Below are positions 12,175 through 19,091 of a stretch of 19,091 bases of DNA, one piece after another; positions within the stretch are counted from its first letter, which is position 1; each line of letters starts with the position of its first letter. The notes beneath the pieces are model-generated. The model was not told the DNA's origin, searched no databases, and worked only from the letters and a program-made list of their open reading frames with translations. Both the position numbers and the translations under genes were made by a program. The stretch is from Syntrophomonas sp. UBA5432 (GTDB taxonomy: Bacteria; Bacillota; Syntrophomonadia; Syntrophomonadales; Syntrophomonadaceae), in the NCBI GenBank assembly GCA_002424365.1, contig DIRQ01000041.1:3888-22978 (forward strand). The letters are read 5' to 3'.

Positions 12175-13485
12175 CCCTATTTTTCGTAGGCGTATGAGGT
12201 CAATACGCATACCATCCATCCTAACAATTTTCAAATTAATGTGGCCTTCAGTTATCTCATCACCCTCCTGGGGGCTTTTACCCAATTTACCAAGTACATA
12301 TCCGGCCAGGGTGTTATACTGATCCTCATCATCCAGCGGCAACTTAAAGCGCTCAACCGCATCATCTATAAACATGCGACCGCTGGCCAGTATACTACCA
12401 TCTTGTGCCACTGTGTATTCGGGTTCTTCATGGTCATACTCATCTTGAATATCCCCCACCAGTTCCTCCAGTACGTCCTCCAGGCTTACAATACCTGCGG
12501 TACCTCCATATTCATCTATTACTATTACCAGATGCTCCCGCCGTTTTTGAAACTCTGCCAGTAATTTATCCAGAGGCATACTTTCTGGTATAAACACTGC
12601 CTCTCGTTTAATCTCACTCAGGTTTTCAATTTTATCATTAAGATACATTAAGTCTTTAACATTAATTAAACCGATAACCTCATCCGGGTTGCCATCTATC
12701 AAAGGGAACCGGGTATGTCCGGACTTGCGAGCTATCTCCATATTACTTTCCAGTTCCAGCCCAGTATCCAAAAAAACTACATCGGGACGGGGAACCATTA
12801 TTTCCTCGGCTACTTTTTCTTCGAAACGAAAAACGTTTTCTAATAGCTCTTGCTCAGTGGCATTTATCTGTCCGCTCTTATAACTTTCCCCGATGAGGAT
12901 ACGCAGTTCCTCTTCGCTGTGAGCTACCGCATTGTCAGTGGGGGGCTCAAATCCCAGACGGGTAATAAACCAGTTGGCGGTACCATTAAGAAGGACTACC
13001 GCCGGGTAGAATATGCGGTAGAAAAACTGCATGGGCCGGGCTAACCGGAGTGCAATACTTTCAGCTTTCTGAATAGCTAGAGACTTGGGTGCCAGTTCAC
13101 CAAAAACCACATGTACAAAGGTAATTAAGGAGAAAGCAACTATAAAGGAAATAGATGTAACCAGTGCTGGTGAACCAAGTCCCCATCTGGTTAATAACGG
13201 TTTTAATAATGAGGCTACTGCCGGTTCCCCCAGCCAGCCCAGACCTAAACTGGACAGGGTGATACCCAGTTGGCTGACCGAAAGGTATGCATCCAGGTGG
13301 TTAACACACTGATTAGCTGCCTTAGCTTTACCATTACCCTCGGCTATAAGCTGGGTAAGGCGGGTGGGACGAACCCTGACAAATGCAAACTCGGCGGCCA
13401 CAAAAAGAGCATTAAGAAACACCAGTCCTAGTGCAGCTAAAATCTTTAAAACACTAAGGGTTATGCCTATTAAAGCTGTTTCCAT
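12172..13485 (-). CDS. CNNM/DUF21-CBS-CorC family transporter (hemolysin-like)
   Basis: 437 aa. The N-terminal CNNM (DUF21) membrane domain spans about residues 1-180 with four hydrophobic segments, including ITLSSLGLGWLGEPAV and HVVFGELAPKSLAIQ. A CBS pair follows at about 229-345 (EEIMVPRPDVVFLD, TRFPLIDGNPDEVIGLINVKDL, LVIVIDEYGGTAGIVSLEDVLEELVGDI). A C-terminal CorC_HlyC domain runs from about 358 to 436. Relatives include Bacillus Mg2+ efflux protein MpfA and MgpA/CorC-like proteins; magnesium or other divalent cation export is the likely role, with the CBS pair sensing nucleotide. ATG at 13485 is preceded by AAAGGGGA. The stop TGA is inside the transposon end, so the last codons adjoin an insertion; the native C terminus may have differed by a few residues. 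Confidence 0.93.
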   Translation of the reverse strand: METALIGITLSVLKILAALGLVFLNALFVAAEFAFVRVRPTRLTQLIAEGNGKAKAANQCVNHLDAYLSVSQLGITLSSLGLGWLGEPAVASLLKPLLTRWGLGSPALVTSISFIVAFSLITFVHVVFGELAPKSLAIQKAESIALRLARPMQFFYRIFYPAVVLLNGTANWFITRLGFEPPTDNAVAHSEEELRILIGESYKSGQINATEQELLENVFRFEEKVAEEIMVPRPDVVFLDTGLELESNMEIARKSGHTRFPLIDGNPDEVIGLINVKDLMYLNDKIENLSEIKREAVFIPESMPLDKLLAEFQKRREHLVIVIDEYGGTAGIVSLEDVLEELVGDIQDEYDHEEPEYTVAQDGSILASGRMFIDDAVERFKLPLDDEDQYNTLAGYVLGKLGKSPQEGDEITEGHINLKIVRMDGMRIDLIRLRKIG

Positions 13486-13587
13486 GCAAATCCCCTTTAT
13501 CTGGTTAGTCTATTTTATTATCTAAAAAACCATCATTAATAATCATCAAAGGCAATAGAGTTATATGAGGTATCGGAAATAATATAT

Positions 13588-13616
13588 AGTATGCCCCATA
13601 TTTATTATCTTGGCAA
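13588..13616 (-). promoter_or_regulatory. Promoter of the CNNM/CBS gene
   Basis: On the minus strand TTGCCA (13616-13611), 17-base spacer, CATACT (13593-13588). The -35 matches 5 of 6 and the -10 matches 4 of 6. It lies about 105 bases upstream of the ATG. Confidence 0.5.
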
Positions 13617-13662
13617 ATTTTACAGGCACAAATTAGGTTGAAATCTTAGCATAATCAGGACC

Positions 13663-13690
13663 TTGTAATTAGTTACATTTATGTTAAACT
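13663..13690 (+). promoter_or_regulatory. Candidate promoter of the chemotaxis receptor gene
   Basis: TTGTAA (13663-13668), 16-base spacer, TAAACT (13685-13690) with TGT before the -10 (extended -10). It is about 35 bases upstream of the start codon. No clear sigma-28 (flagellar) consensus was found. Confidence 0.45.
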
Positions 13691-13725
13691 CATCAACTAG
13701 ATAGATATATTGGGAGGATTTGAAT

Positions 13726-15414
13726 ATGCAGCTTTCCATTAGGAACAAACTCCTGCTTATTACTACTATAATACTGCTGGTATTTGGTATGACATCATTC
13801 TTTTATACCATAAATATGGTAAACAACCTGGCCCGGGACGATTTTATGGAAAAACTCAGAGGAGATTCTCATTTGGGCTATTCTTTTCTTGACTTATATT
13901 ATCCTGGGGACTGGGAGGCCAAAGATGGTAAGTTATACAAAGGTGGTCACTTAATTAATGGAGATACTGTTGTGGTTGATGAGATCAAGGCTAAGACAGG
14001 TTCTGTAGCCACCATATTTCTTGATAATACTAGAGTGGCCACTAATGTCATTAAGGATGGAAATCGAGCGGTTAATACCCAGTGCGCTTCCGAGGTAGAA
14101 AAAAGTGTTTTAATACAGGGGACTACATATAGTGGTGAAGCCGAGGTAGTAGGCGTTAACTATGAGACCCTTTATACTCCAATACGTAATGCTGAGGGGC
14201 AAATAATTGGTATGTGGTTTGTAGGTGTAGAAAAGACACGTTTACAAAATATAACATCGGATATTCGTCGGCAATCCGCTTTAATATCCTGCCTGATACT
14301 GTTGCTAGGTTTTGTTGTTATGTATAGCCTATCTCGTGCGTTTTCCCGGGATATTAATAGCTTGCTGGGTTCCATAAAAGAAGTATCCCAGGGTAATCTG
14401 GGGGCTAAATTTGGTACTCAGAGTAAGGATGAAATTGGTCAAATTGCTCACAGTCTTAATACTACGGTAAAAACTACCAGTAACATCCTGGCCAATATTA
14501 AAGAACGGTTTATCCAGGTGCAGAGCCTGGGCCAACAACTGGGCATGAGCAGCAGGGAAATAGATGAAAATGCCACACAGGCCTCAGTTGCTACCCGAGA
14601 AATTGCTGCAGGAACGGAGGAAATCTCTGCCGCTATTGAACAGATAAATGCCTCCGGCCAGGAGATTGATTCCATGGTACATGAACTTGCCCGGCAGTCG
14701 GAAGAGGGAAAATTAGAGGGATTAGAAATAGAAGAAAGGGCTTTGGATGTACAGCAAAAAGCACAGTTGTCCATAGAAAAAACCACTAGTTTATATGACA
14801 AAATCCGGGCAGATATTGTTAAATCCATTGAAGAGGCCAGGGTAGCTGAACAAATTGGTCATCTTGCCCAAAAAATATCAGGAATAGCTGAACAAACTAA
14901 CTTATTAGCATTGAATGCGGCTATAGAGGCGGCTCGCGCGGGGGAACATGGTAAAGGTTTTGCCGTGGTTGCTAATGAAGTGCGGAAACTAGCCGAAGAC
15001 TCGGCTCAGACGGTAAATGATATTAAAATATTAACCTCCCAGTTACAGGCATCTATTAATAATCTGATTAATAATTCCAATGGCCTGCTGGATTTTATTA
15101 ACAAGATAGTTATTCGTGATTATGGCATAATGAGCAAAATCGGGGAGCAATACTTTGATGATTCCCGTACATTTCATAACCTTACTCTGAAATTTGAAGA
15201 AAACATTAACATGGTGGTAAGGGCCATGGCCGAAATAAATTCCTCTATTGAGGCTACTTCGGCCATTGTAGTCGAGGCCTCCCACGGTTCCCAGTCCATT
15301 GCCGATAATGCCGCCAAGATTGCCGGGTTAACCCTTGAACTGACACGGGTATCAGAAGAACTGGAAGATAACATGCAGTCAGTTGACATGTTAATTAAGC
15401 GTTTTAAATTATAA
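13726..15414 (+). CDS. Methyl-accepting chemotaxis protein with extracellular Cache-like sensor
   Basis: ATG 13726 is eight bases after GGGAGG (13712-13717); a TTG at 13720 is too close to that site. The product is 562 aa. TM1 spans residues about 7-28. The extracellular domain covers about 29-183, with VDEIKAKTGSVATIFLDNTRVATNV and YETLYTPIRNAEGQIIGMWFVGVEK, the pattern of single-Cache (sCache_3-type) sensors. TM2 is about 184-204, followed by HAMP (about 202-254) and a coiled-coil signalling domain. The highly conserved hairpin tip is GIAEQTNLLALNAAIEAARA...EHGKGFAVVANEVRKLAE (about 386-416). It should signal through CheW/CheA; the ligand is unknown. It is divergent from the CBS gene and convergent with the propeller gene, with only eight bases between stops and no terminator hairpin. 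Confidence 0.95.
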   Translation: MQLSIRNKLLLITTIILLVFGMTSFFYTINMVNNLARDDFMEKLRGDSHLGYSFLDLYYPGDWEAKDGKLYKGGHLINGDTVVVDEIKAKTGSVATIFLDNTRVATNVIKDGNRAVNTQCASEVEKSVLIQGTTYSGEAEVVGVNYETLYTPIRNAEGQIIGMWFVGVEKTRLQNITSDIRRQSALISCLILLLGFVVMYSLSRAFSRDINSLLGSIKEVSQGNLGAKFGTQSKDEIGQIAHSLNTTVKTTSNILANIKERFIQVQSLGQQLGMSSREIDENATQASVATREIAAGTEEISAAIEQINASGQEIDSMVHELARQSEEGKLEGLEIEERALDVQQKAQLSIEKTTSLYDKIRADIVKSIEEARVAEQIGHLAQKISGIAEQTNLLALNAAIEAARAGEHGKGFAVVANEVRKLAEDSAQTVNDIKILTSQLQASINNLINNSNGLLDFINKIVIRDYGIMSKIGEQYFDDSRTFHNLTLKFEENINMVVRAMAEINSSIEATSAIVVEASHGSQSIADNAAKIAGLTLELTRVSEELEDNMQSVDMLIKRFKL

Positions 15415-15422
15415 TGTTCAGG

Positions 15423-17402
15423 TTAAAGTTCCAGACTCGAAATAAATTTTAAATCTGCTATCGACTGGGCCTTAATTTGGCCCGGGGAAATGGTGTAAAG
15501 AACATTTCCTATATAAAGTATCCGTTTGACATTATTATCGCTGTCATACCAATAATCGCCTGCTTTTTGATAGTCGGTTGGAGCCAGGTGGCTTATGCGG
15601 CCTTTATACTGCAAACCATTTTTCAAATCAATGTTATAGATATAGGCTCCCTGGAAACTAAAGGACCCATAGGCGGGAGGGGCATTGGGCTTATCTTTTA
15701 CTCCGGGTGTTTTTTCCATCAGGGTTACCGGGAAGGCCATTAGGTTTTTCTCTTTAGAAAACAGTAGTGCTTTATGATTGTTAAGAATCTCAGAGTCAGT
15801 CCCGCGGTCGCCGATAACTACCTTTGACATTTCTACTGGTTTGCTGACATCGGTGACATCAAATATGGCTATCTTTAGCCCCTGGTAGAACGCTTGGGGT
15901 TCACCATTCCAGCCTTTCATTTCTACTGTATCTTTACCAAAACCTATAATGTGGTTCTCATCATAAGGGTGCAGGTAATCACTGTATCCGGGTATCTTTA
16001 GTTTACCCAGTATCTGGGGCTTTTGTGGGTCTTTCAGATCAATAACAAAGAAAGGGTCTACATTTCTAAAAGTAACCATATAGGCCCGGTCACCCATAAA
16101 GCGAGTGGAGTAGATCTTTTCTCCAGGGGCAACGTTTTCCACTTTACCGGCTAGTTTAAGCTCGTTATCGAGAACATAAATGTGGTTTTTAGAAATGTCT
16201 TGGCCTCGGCTCCAGACCTCACCGGTGGTGGTAGCTATACGAAAATAACTCTTATGTTCATCCATGGAAAACTGGTTTAATATGTTGCCGGGGACCGTAC
16301 CCCGACCTGTATAATTAGTGCTAGCTCCCTGTAAAGCAAAACGGTATATTTCCGTCTTAAGTTCAGGCCGGGTCTGGGGATGGGCGCTATCTTCCACTAG
16401 AGGCTGCATATGGGGGTAGGTAGTCAGTGCTATATACAGGTTAGCGGTGGAAGCATAAATGTTATCCCCGTTCCCCAGGTAAGTTTTAATATCTACCTTT
16501 TGGTCCAGGTTGTTGGTGTTAACTGAAGCCACGATAGTGTAAGAGCTGTAGACACAGTCGGGGAAATAATTAATCCTGTCACAGGAAATAGATTGGAACT
16601 CCTTGCTGACCGCAGAATCACGATAGGAAGGAAGAATTATCGGGTCACCCGGGCGATAGTAGGGTATACCGTTATTGCTTACCAGATAGAGACTGGAACC
16701 AATTTTACGGGTTGACAGGCAGTTACCTTCCAGCTCAATTTCCCGGCTTTTAGTTATATTGCTTTTATCTTTAATATCGTAAATTATAGCTTTGCAGGTC
16801 TGCGGGGTATATTGGGGTGGACCGGGATATATCATCCTTTTTTCCTGATAAACTGGTTGAGGGTTATTTTTATAGGAGTCACCAATTACAATCAGGTGGT
16901 TAAGGTCAATATAAATATCCCGGGGGTTAAAATTATTATCAAAATTGATTTTGGAAACCAGTTTCATTTTATCAGCAGGTACCGCTTTTACTACGCTTAG
17001 CTGTTTGCCTTTTAAGGTATAAATATAACTGCCGTCAGTCTTTACTATATCAGCTTCATCCACACCCTGAACCTGGACATTAGTATCGGAATAGTCGGCT
17101 TTGGCATTGGCGGTAGGGGCAGGTGCTGCGGCCTGATCAGCAGCAACTCCTTCCATACTCTTTTCCATCACCATCATCCGTTCATCATATCTTTCCTTCT
17201 GGAGGGCGGCAGAACTGGACAGCAGTTCCTCTAATTTCTCCACCGTTCCTACTACCGGAAGCGGTTGTACCTTATTAACTATCTTGGGAACCTCAGGCTT
17301 TTCGGCCTGGCTATTAATCGCATATACTACACTACATATCCCAAATATCATAAATAGCAGCAGCCCTAATAAAAGCCAATTCTTATTACTTCCCGCCCGC
17401 AT
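15423..17402 (-). CDS. Secreted or membrane-anchored beta-propeller-domain protein
   Basis: ATG at 17402 (MRAGSNKNW), six bases after AGGAGG; a TTG one codon earlier is less well placed. The product is 659 aa. Residues about 8-30 form a hydrophobic signal/anchor (WLLLGLLLFMIFGICSVVYA). A low-complexity linker with AAAPAPTANAK follows, then YSDTNVQVQGVDEADIVKTDGSYIYTLKGKQLSVV, a hallmark of the Beta_propel family (PF09826). The rest contains repeated blade-like segments such as RDIYIDLNHLIVIGDSYK, VYSSYTIVASVNT, KNHIYVLDNELKLAGKVE and DRAYMVTFRNVDPFFVIDLKDPQKPQILGKLKIPGY. The function is unknown; extracytoplasmic binding or scaffolding is likely. It is alone in its direction, with a purine-rich leader on its coding strand. 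Confidence 0.9.
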   Translation of the reverse strand: MRAGSNKNWLLLGLLLFMIFGICSVVYAINSQAEKPEVPKIVNKVQPLPVVGTVEKLEELLSSSAALQKERYDERMMVMEKSMEGVAADQAAAPAPTANAKADYSDTNVQVQGVDEADIVKTDGSYIYTLKGKQLSVVKAVPADKMKLVSKINFDNNFNPRDIYIDLNHLIVIGDSYKNNPQPVYQEKRMIYPGPPQYTPQTCKAIIYDIKDKSNITKSREIELEGNCLSTRKIGSSLYLVSNNGIPYYRPGDPIILPSYRDSAVSKEFQSISCDRINYFPDCVYSSYTIVASVNTNNLDQKVDIKTYLGNGDNIYASTANLYIALTTYPHMQPLVEDSAHPQTRPELKTEIYRFALQGASTNYTGRGTVPGNILNQFSMDEHKSYFRIATTTGEVWSRGQDISKNHIYVLDNELKLAGKVENVAPGEKIYSTRFMGDRAYMVTFRNVDPFFVIDLKDPQKPQILGKLKIPGYSDYLHPYDENHIIGFGKDTVEMKGWNGEPQAFYQGLKIAIFDVTDVSKPVEMSKVVIGDRGTDSEILNNHKALLFSKEKNLMAFPVTLMEKTPGVKDKPNAPPAYGSFSFQGAYIYNIDLKNGLQYKGRISHLAPTDYQKAGDYWYDSDNNVKRILYIGNVLYTISPGQIKAQSIADLKFISSLEL

Positions 17403-17460
17403 CAAACTCCTCCTTTATGTGTGGCTTTAATTCTCATTACGTAACCTGGTGGAAAAACTT

Positions 17461-17600
17461 TCATTAATCCCTGCCTTCTCGTTTACCCCTTCTCCCCAGT
17501 ACATCTGCTCTGTCTTCTGCCCTTTCCCTCTGTTTATCCTCCTATTTCCTCCTCCCGCTCCTTTCACGTCCCTCACCCTTTATCTGCTCTTTCAAGCACA
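17461..17600. other. Pyrimidine-rich tract between divergent genes
   Basis: The plus strand is strongly biased to C and T; positions 17511-17590 hold only about 11 purines in 80 bases. The minus strand is correspondingly purine-rich, with several AGGAGG-like words, and lies in the 5' region of the propeller gene. A minus-strand extended -10 (TGG-TATGAT, TATGAT at 17634-17629) is the only promoter hint, with no good -35 box. No convincing gene is present. Confidence 0.6.
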
Positions 17601-17663
17601 GAGGATTAAACCGTAATGGAAGCGAATAATCATACCAGCTAAGCTATTCTAGGAGGTTTTAAC

Positions 17664-18749
17664 TTGTCAAAAAAGCGTTGGATTATTATGTTGCTACTAC
17701 TCTTTTTAATGTCGTTGCTGGGTGGTTGTAGCCAAAGCAGGAGTACCTTTACAGAACAGAATGCTTTACCTTTTGATAATCAAAAAAAGGGGAGTAAAAC
17801 CGACCAACTGGAAGTATGTTTTATTGACTGCGGACAGGGGGATTCCATTTTAATTAAGAGCCCGACAGGTAAATATATGCTGGTTGATGGGGGAAAAAGT
17901 GAGGAAGGAGATAATATCACCGAATTTCTGCGTAACCAGGGAGTAAAGCAACTGGCGGTTGTAGTAGGTACTCATCCCCATTCTGATCATATTGGCGGAC
18001 TGGCAAAAATAATAAATACTTTCCCAGTTGAGAAAGTTTATTTACCCCGGGTTACTCATAATACCACCGCTTTTGAAACATTGCTTAAGGCTATAAAGGG
18101 GAAAAACCTAAAGATTAGCACCGCCCGCCAGGGGGTAGAAATACCTTTAGAAGGAATAAAGGCCCGTTTTATAGGCCCGGTGGGGGAAAACTATGAGGAT
18201 ATTAATAATTACAGTGCCGTAATTAGAATAGACTACGGCGATAACTCATTTATACTTACTGGTGACGCCGAGGAGATTTCGGAAAAGGAAATGATTGATA
18301 GTGGCGAGAAGCTTAAGGCGGATGTTCTTAAGGTAGGACACCACGGAAGCTCCAGCAGTACTTGCCTGGCCTTTTTAAAAGCAGTGGCACCACAATATGC
18401 AGTAATAATGTGTGGTGTAGATAACGACTACGGTCATCCTCACCGGGAGACCCTGGTAGCTTTGGATGCTGTCGGAGTAAAAGTATATCGAACTGATTTG
18501 CATGGAACTATTATTATGAAGAGTGATGGGCAGAAAATAAATATTGATACTGTCAGAGGCAATAACCAACCCCTAAAAACCACACCGGAACAAAAGCAAG
18601 ATAATGTGTACATAGGTAACAAAAACTCTTTAAAATTTCATCGTAGTGACTGCAAAAGTTTGCCATATGAAAAGAATCGGGTTTATTTCAGGACTCGGGA
18701 TGAAGCTGTAGAAAAGGGATATTCACCCTGTAGTAAATGCCAGCCATAA
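17664..18749 (+). CDS. Lipoprotein ComEC/Rec2-like metallo-beta-lactamase-fold hydrolase with Ada-type Cys tail
   Basis: TTG start at 17664, seven bases after AGGAGG (17651-17656). 361 aa. Lipoprotein signal with lipobox LGGC (C22). The MBL fold begins VCFIDCGQGDSILIKSPTGKYMLVDGG. Metal-binding HxHxDH is THPHSDH (H104, H106, D108, H109), with further ligands D201 (LTGDAEE) and H226-H227 (VGHHGSS), then GHPH. This matches the soluble MBL domain of ComEC/Rec2-like proteins but lacks the Competence membrane domain. Residues about 314-361 (VYIGNKNSLKFHRSDCKSLP...GYSPCSKCQP) form an Ada-type zinc-binding-like tail with H326, C330, C356 and C359. Likely an extracytoplasmic nuclease or phosphodiesterase (inference). 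It is followed closely by a DUF3006 gene. Confidence 0.93.
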   Translation: MSKKRWIIMLLLLFLMSLLGGCSQSRSTFTEQNALPFDNQKKGSKTDQLEVCFIDCGQGDSILIKSPTGKYMLVDGGKSEEGDNITEFLRNQGVKQLAVVVGTHPHSDHIGGLAKIINTFPVEKVYLPRVTHNTTAFETLLKAIKGKNLKISTARQGVEIPLEGIKARFIGPVGENYEDINNYSAVIRIDYGDNSFILTGDAEEISEKEMIDSGEKLKADVLKVGHHGSSSSTCLAFLKAVAPQYAVIMCGVDNDYGHPHRETLVALDAVGVKVYRTDLHGTIIMKSDGQKINIDTVRGNNQPLKTTPEQKQDNVYIGNKNSLKFHRSDCKSLPYEKNRVYFRTRDEAVEKGYSPCSKCQP

Positions 18750-18763
18750 GGGAGGTTTATTAT

Positions 18764-18976
18764 ATGCGAGCTGTTATTGATCGTTTTGAAGGGGAATTGG
18801 CGGTAATGGAATTTGAGGATGGTTGTAAAAACATTCCTCGCCAGGTGCTGCCAACCGAAGCCCGAGAGGGAGACGTATTAGTATTCCAAGATGAACAGTG
18901 GAGGGTAGATGTAGAAGCTACCGGTAAACGTAAGGAGAAAATAGAAAAATTGGCCGAAGAATTATGGGAGGATTAA
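18764..18976 (+). CDS. DUF3006 family small protein
   Basis: ATG 18764 (MRAVIDRFEG), eight bases after GGGAGG (18750-18755); the in-frame codons further upstream lie within the preceding gene. 70 aa. The RAVIDRFEGELAVMEF start, NIPRQVLPTEAREGDVLVF and a charged helical end are typical of DUF3006. Members often sit beside ComEC-like MBL proteins, as here, 14 bases after the stop. The function is unknown; a small beta-barrel accessory to the hydrolase is possible. Confidence 0.9.
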   Translation: MRAVIDRFEGELAVMEFEDGCKNIPRQVLPTEAREGDVLVFQDEQWRVDVEATGKRKEKIEKLAEELWED

Positions 18977-19036
18977 AATCGTAAGGAACGAGGGGTAGAG
19001 GAGTAAGGACTTTTACACAACCATATACGAAAAATA

Positions 19037-19057
19037 GTAGTATTTTAAAAATTCTAC
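19037..19057. repeat. AT-rich dyad near the window end
   Basis: GTAG-T-ATTTT (19037-19046) mirrors AAAAT-T-CTAC (19048-19057). Outer ACGAA and TTCGT copies flank it at about 19028 and 19073. It could be a weak terminator or an operator for the next gene; no T-run follows closely. Confidence 0.3.
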
Positions 19058-19091
19058 GTCTACTATGTCTAATTCGTAAATTTTCTTATTT

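Noticed and set aside
17427..17567. A 46-codon minus-strand frame with GTG start in the purine-rich tract
   Set aside because: Composition simply reflects the purine bias; no family and weak start support.

Overview
The window reads as a Gram-positive Clostridia-type (Firmicutes) chromosome. The evidence is strong AGGAGG/AAGGGG-type ribosome binding sites, frequent TTG and GTG starts, a short HisG paired with HisZ, a YerC-type TrpR-like regulator, a lipoprotein MBL hydrolase paired with DUF3006, and GTGACA/GGGACGG-type dispersed repeats. A Syntrophomonas-like anaerobe would fit, but this is an impression that was not checked by search.

Region 1 (1-8314) is one long co-directional metabolic block. 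It opens with the 3' part of purD. A membrane/TPR-like protein, an HD-domain phosphohydrolase and a TrpR/YerC-like regulator follow. Then comes a compact histidine operon, hisZ-hisG-hisD-hisB-hisA-hisF-hisIE, with 1-4 bp overlaps or very short gaps. hisC and hisH are not in the cluster. The only sizeable gap (3436-3560, hisZ to hisG) holds a long inverted repeat built around a plausible promoter. The 3' end of hisA runs into a repeat unit that encodes its last ~23 residues and supplies its stop region.

Region 2 (8315-12174) is accessory DNA. A ~61 bp repeat (copy A, 8345-8405) stands just after hisIE. A possible terminator, a decayed-looking coding stretch and a very good promoter with clustered TATTG/CAATA half-sites follow. 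The promoter serves a three-gene operon: a DUF2975 membrane protein, a 71-aa Cro/CI-type HTH regulator and a DUF4153/DUF4173-type polytopic membrane protein. After this operon lies a Y1 (REP-associated tyrosine) transposase gene between 28-bp imperfect terminal inverted repeats (11315-12174). Its left end is a second copy (B) of the 61 bp repeat. Copy A is also inverted relative to the right end, so the whole 8345-12174 segment could be read as a 3.8 kb composite unit carrying the membrane-protein/regulator module as cargo. This is the most interesting feature of the window.

Region 3 (12172-19091) returns to chromosomal genes. It has a CNNM/CBS/CorC-type transporter on the minus strand, whose stop codon lies inside the transposon end, and a divergent methyl-accepting chemotaxis protein. 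A secreted beta-propeller-domain protein follows on the minus strand, then a pyrimidine-rich intergenic tract. The window closes with a lipoprotein MBL-fold hydrolase carrying an Ada-type Cys tail, followed by a DUF3006 small protein.

The HD protein, YerC-like regulator and his genes lie in the same apparent transcription unit as purD. This is sensible because histidine synthesis consumes PRPP and ATP and releases AICAR to purine synthesis. No tRNA, rRNA, CRISPR array or recognisable riboswitch or T-box was seen.
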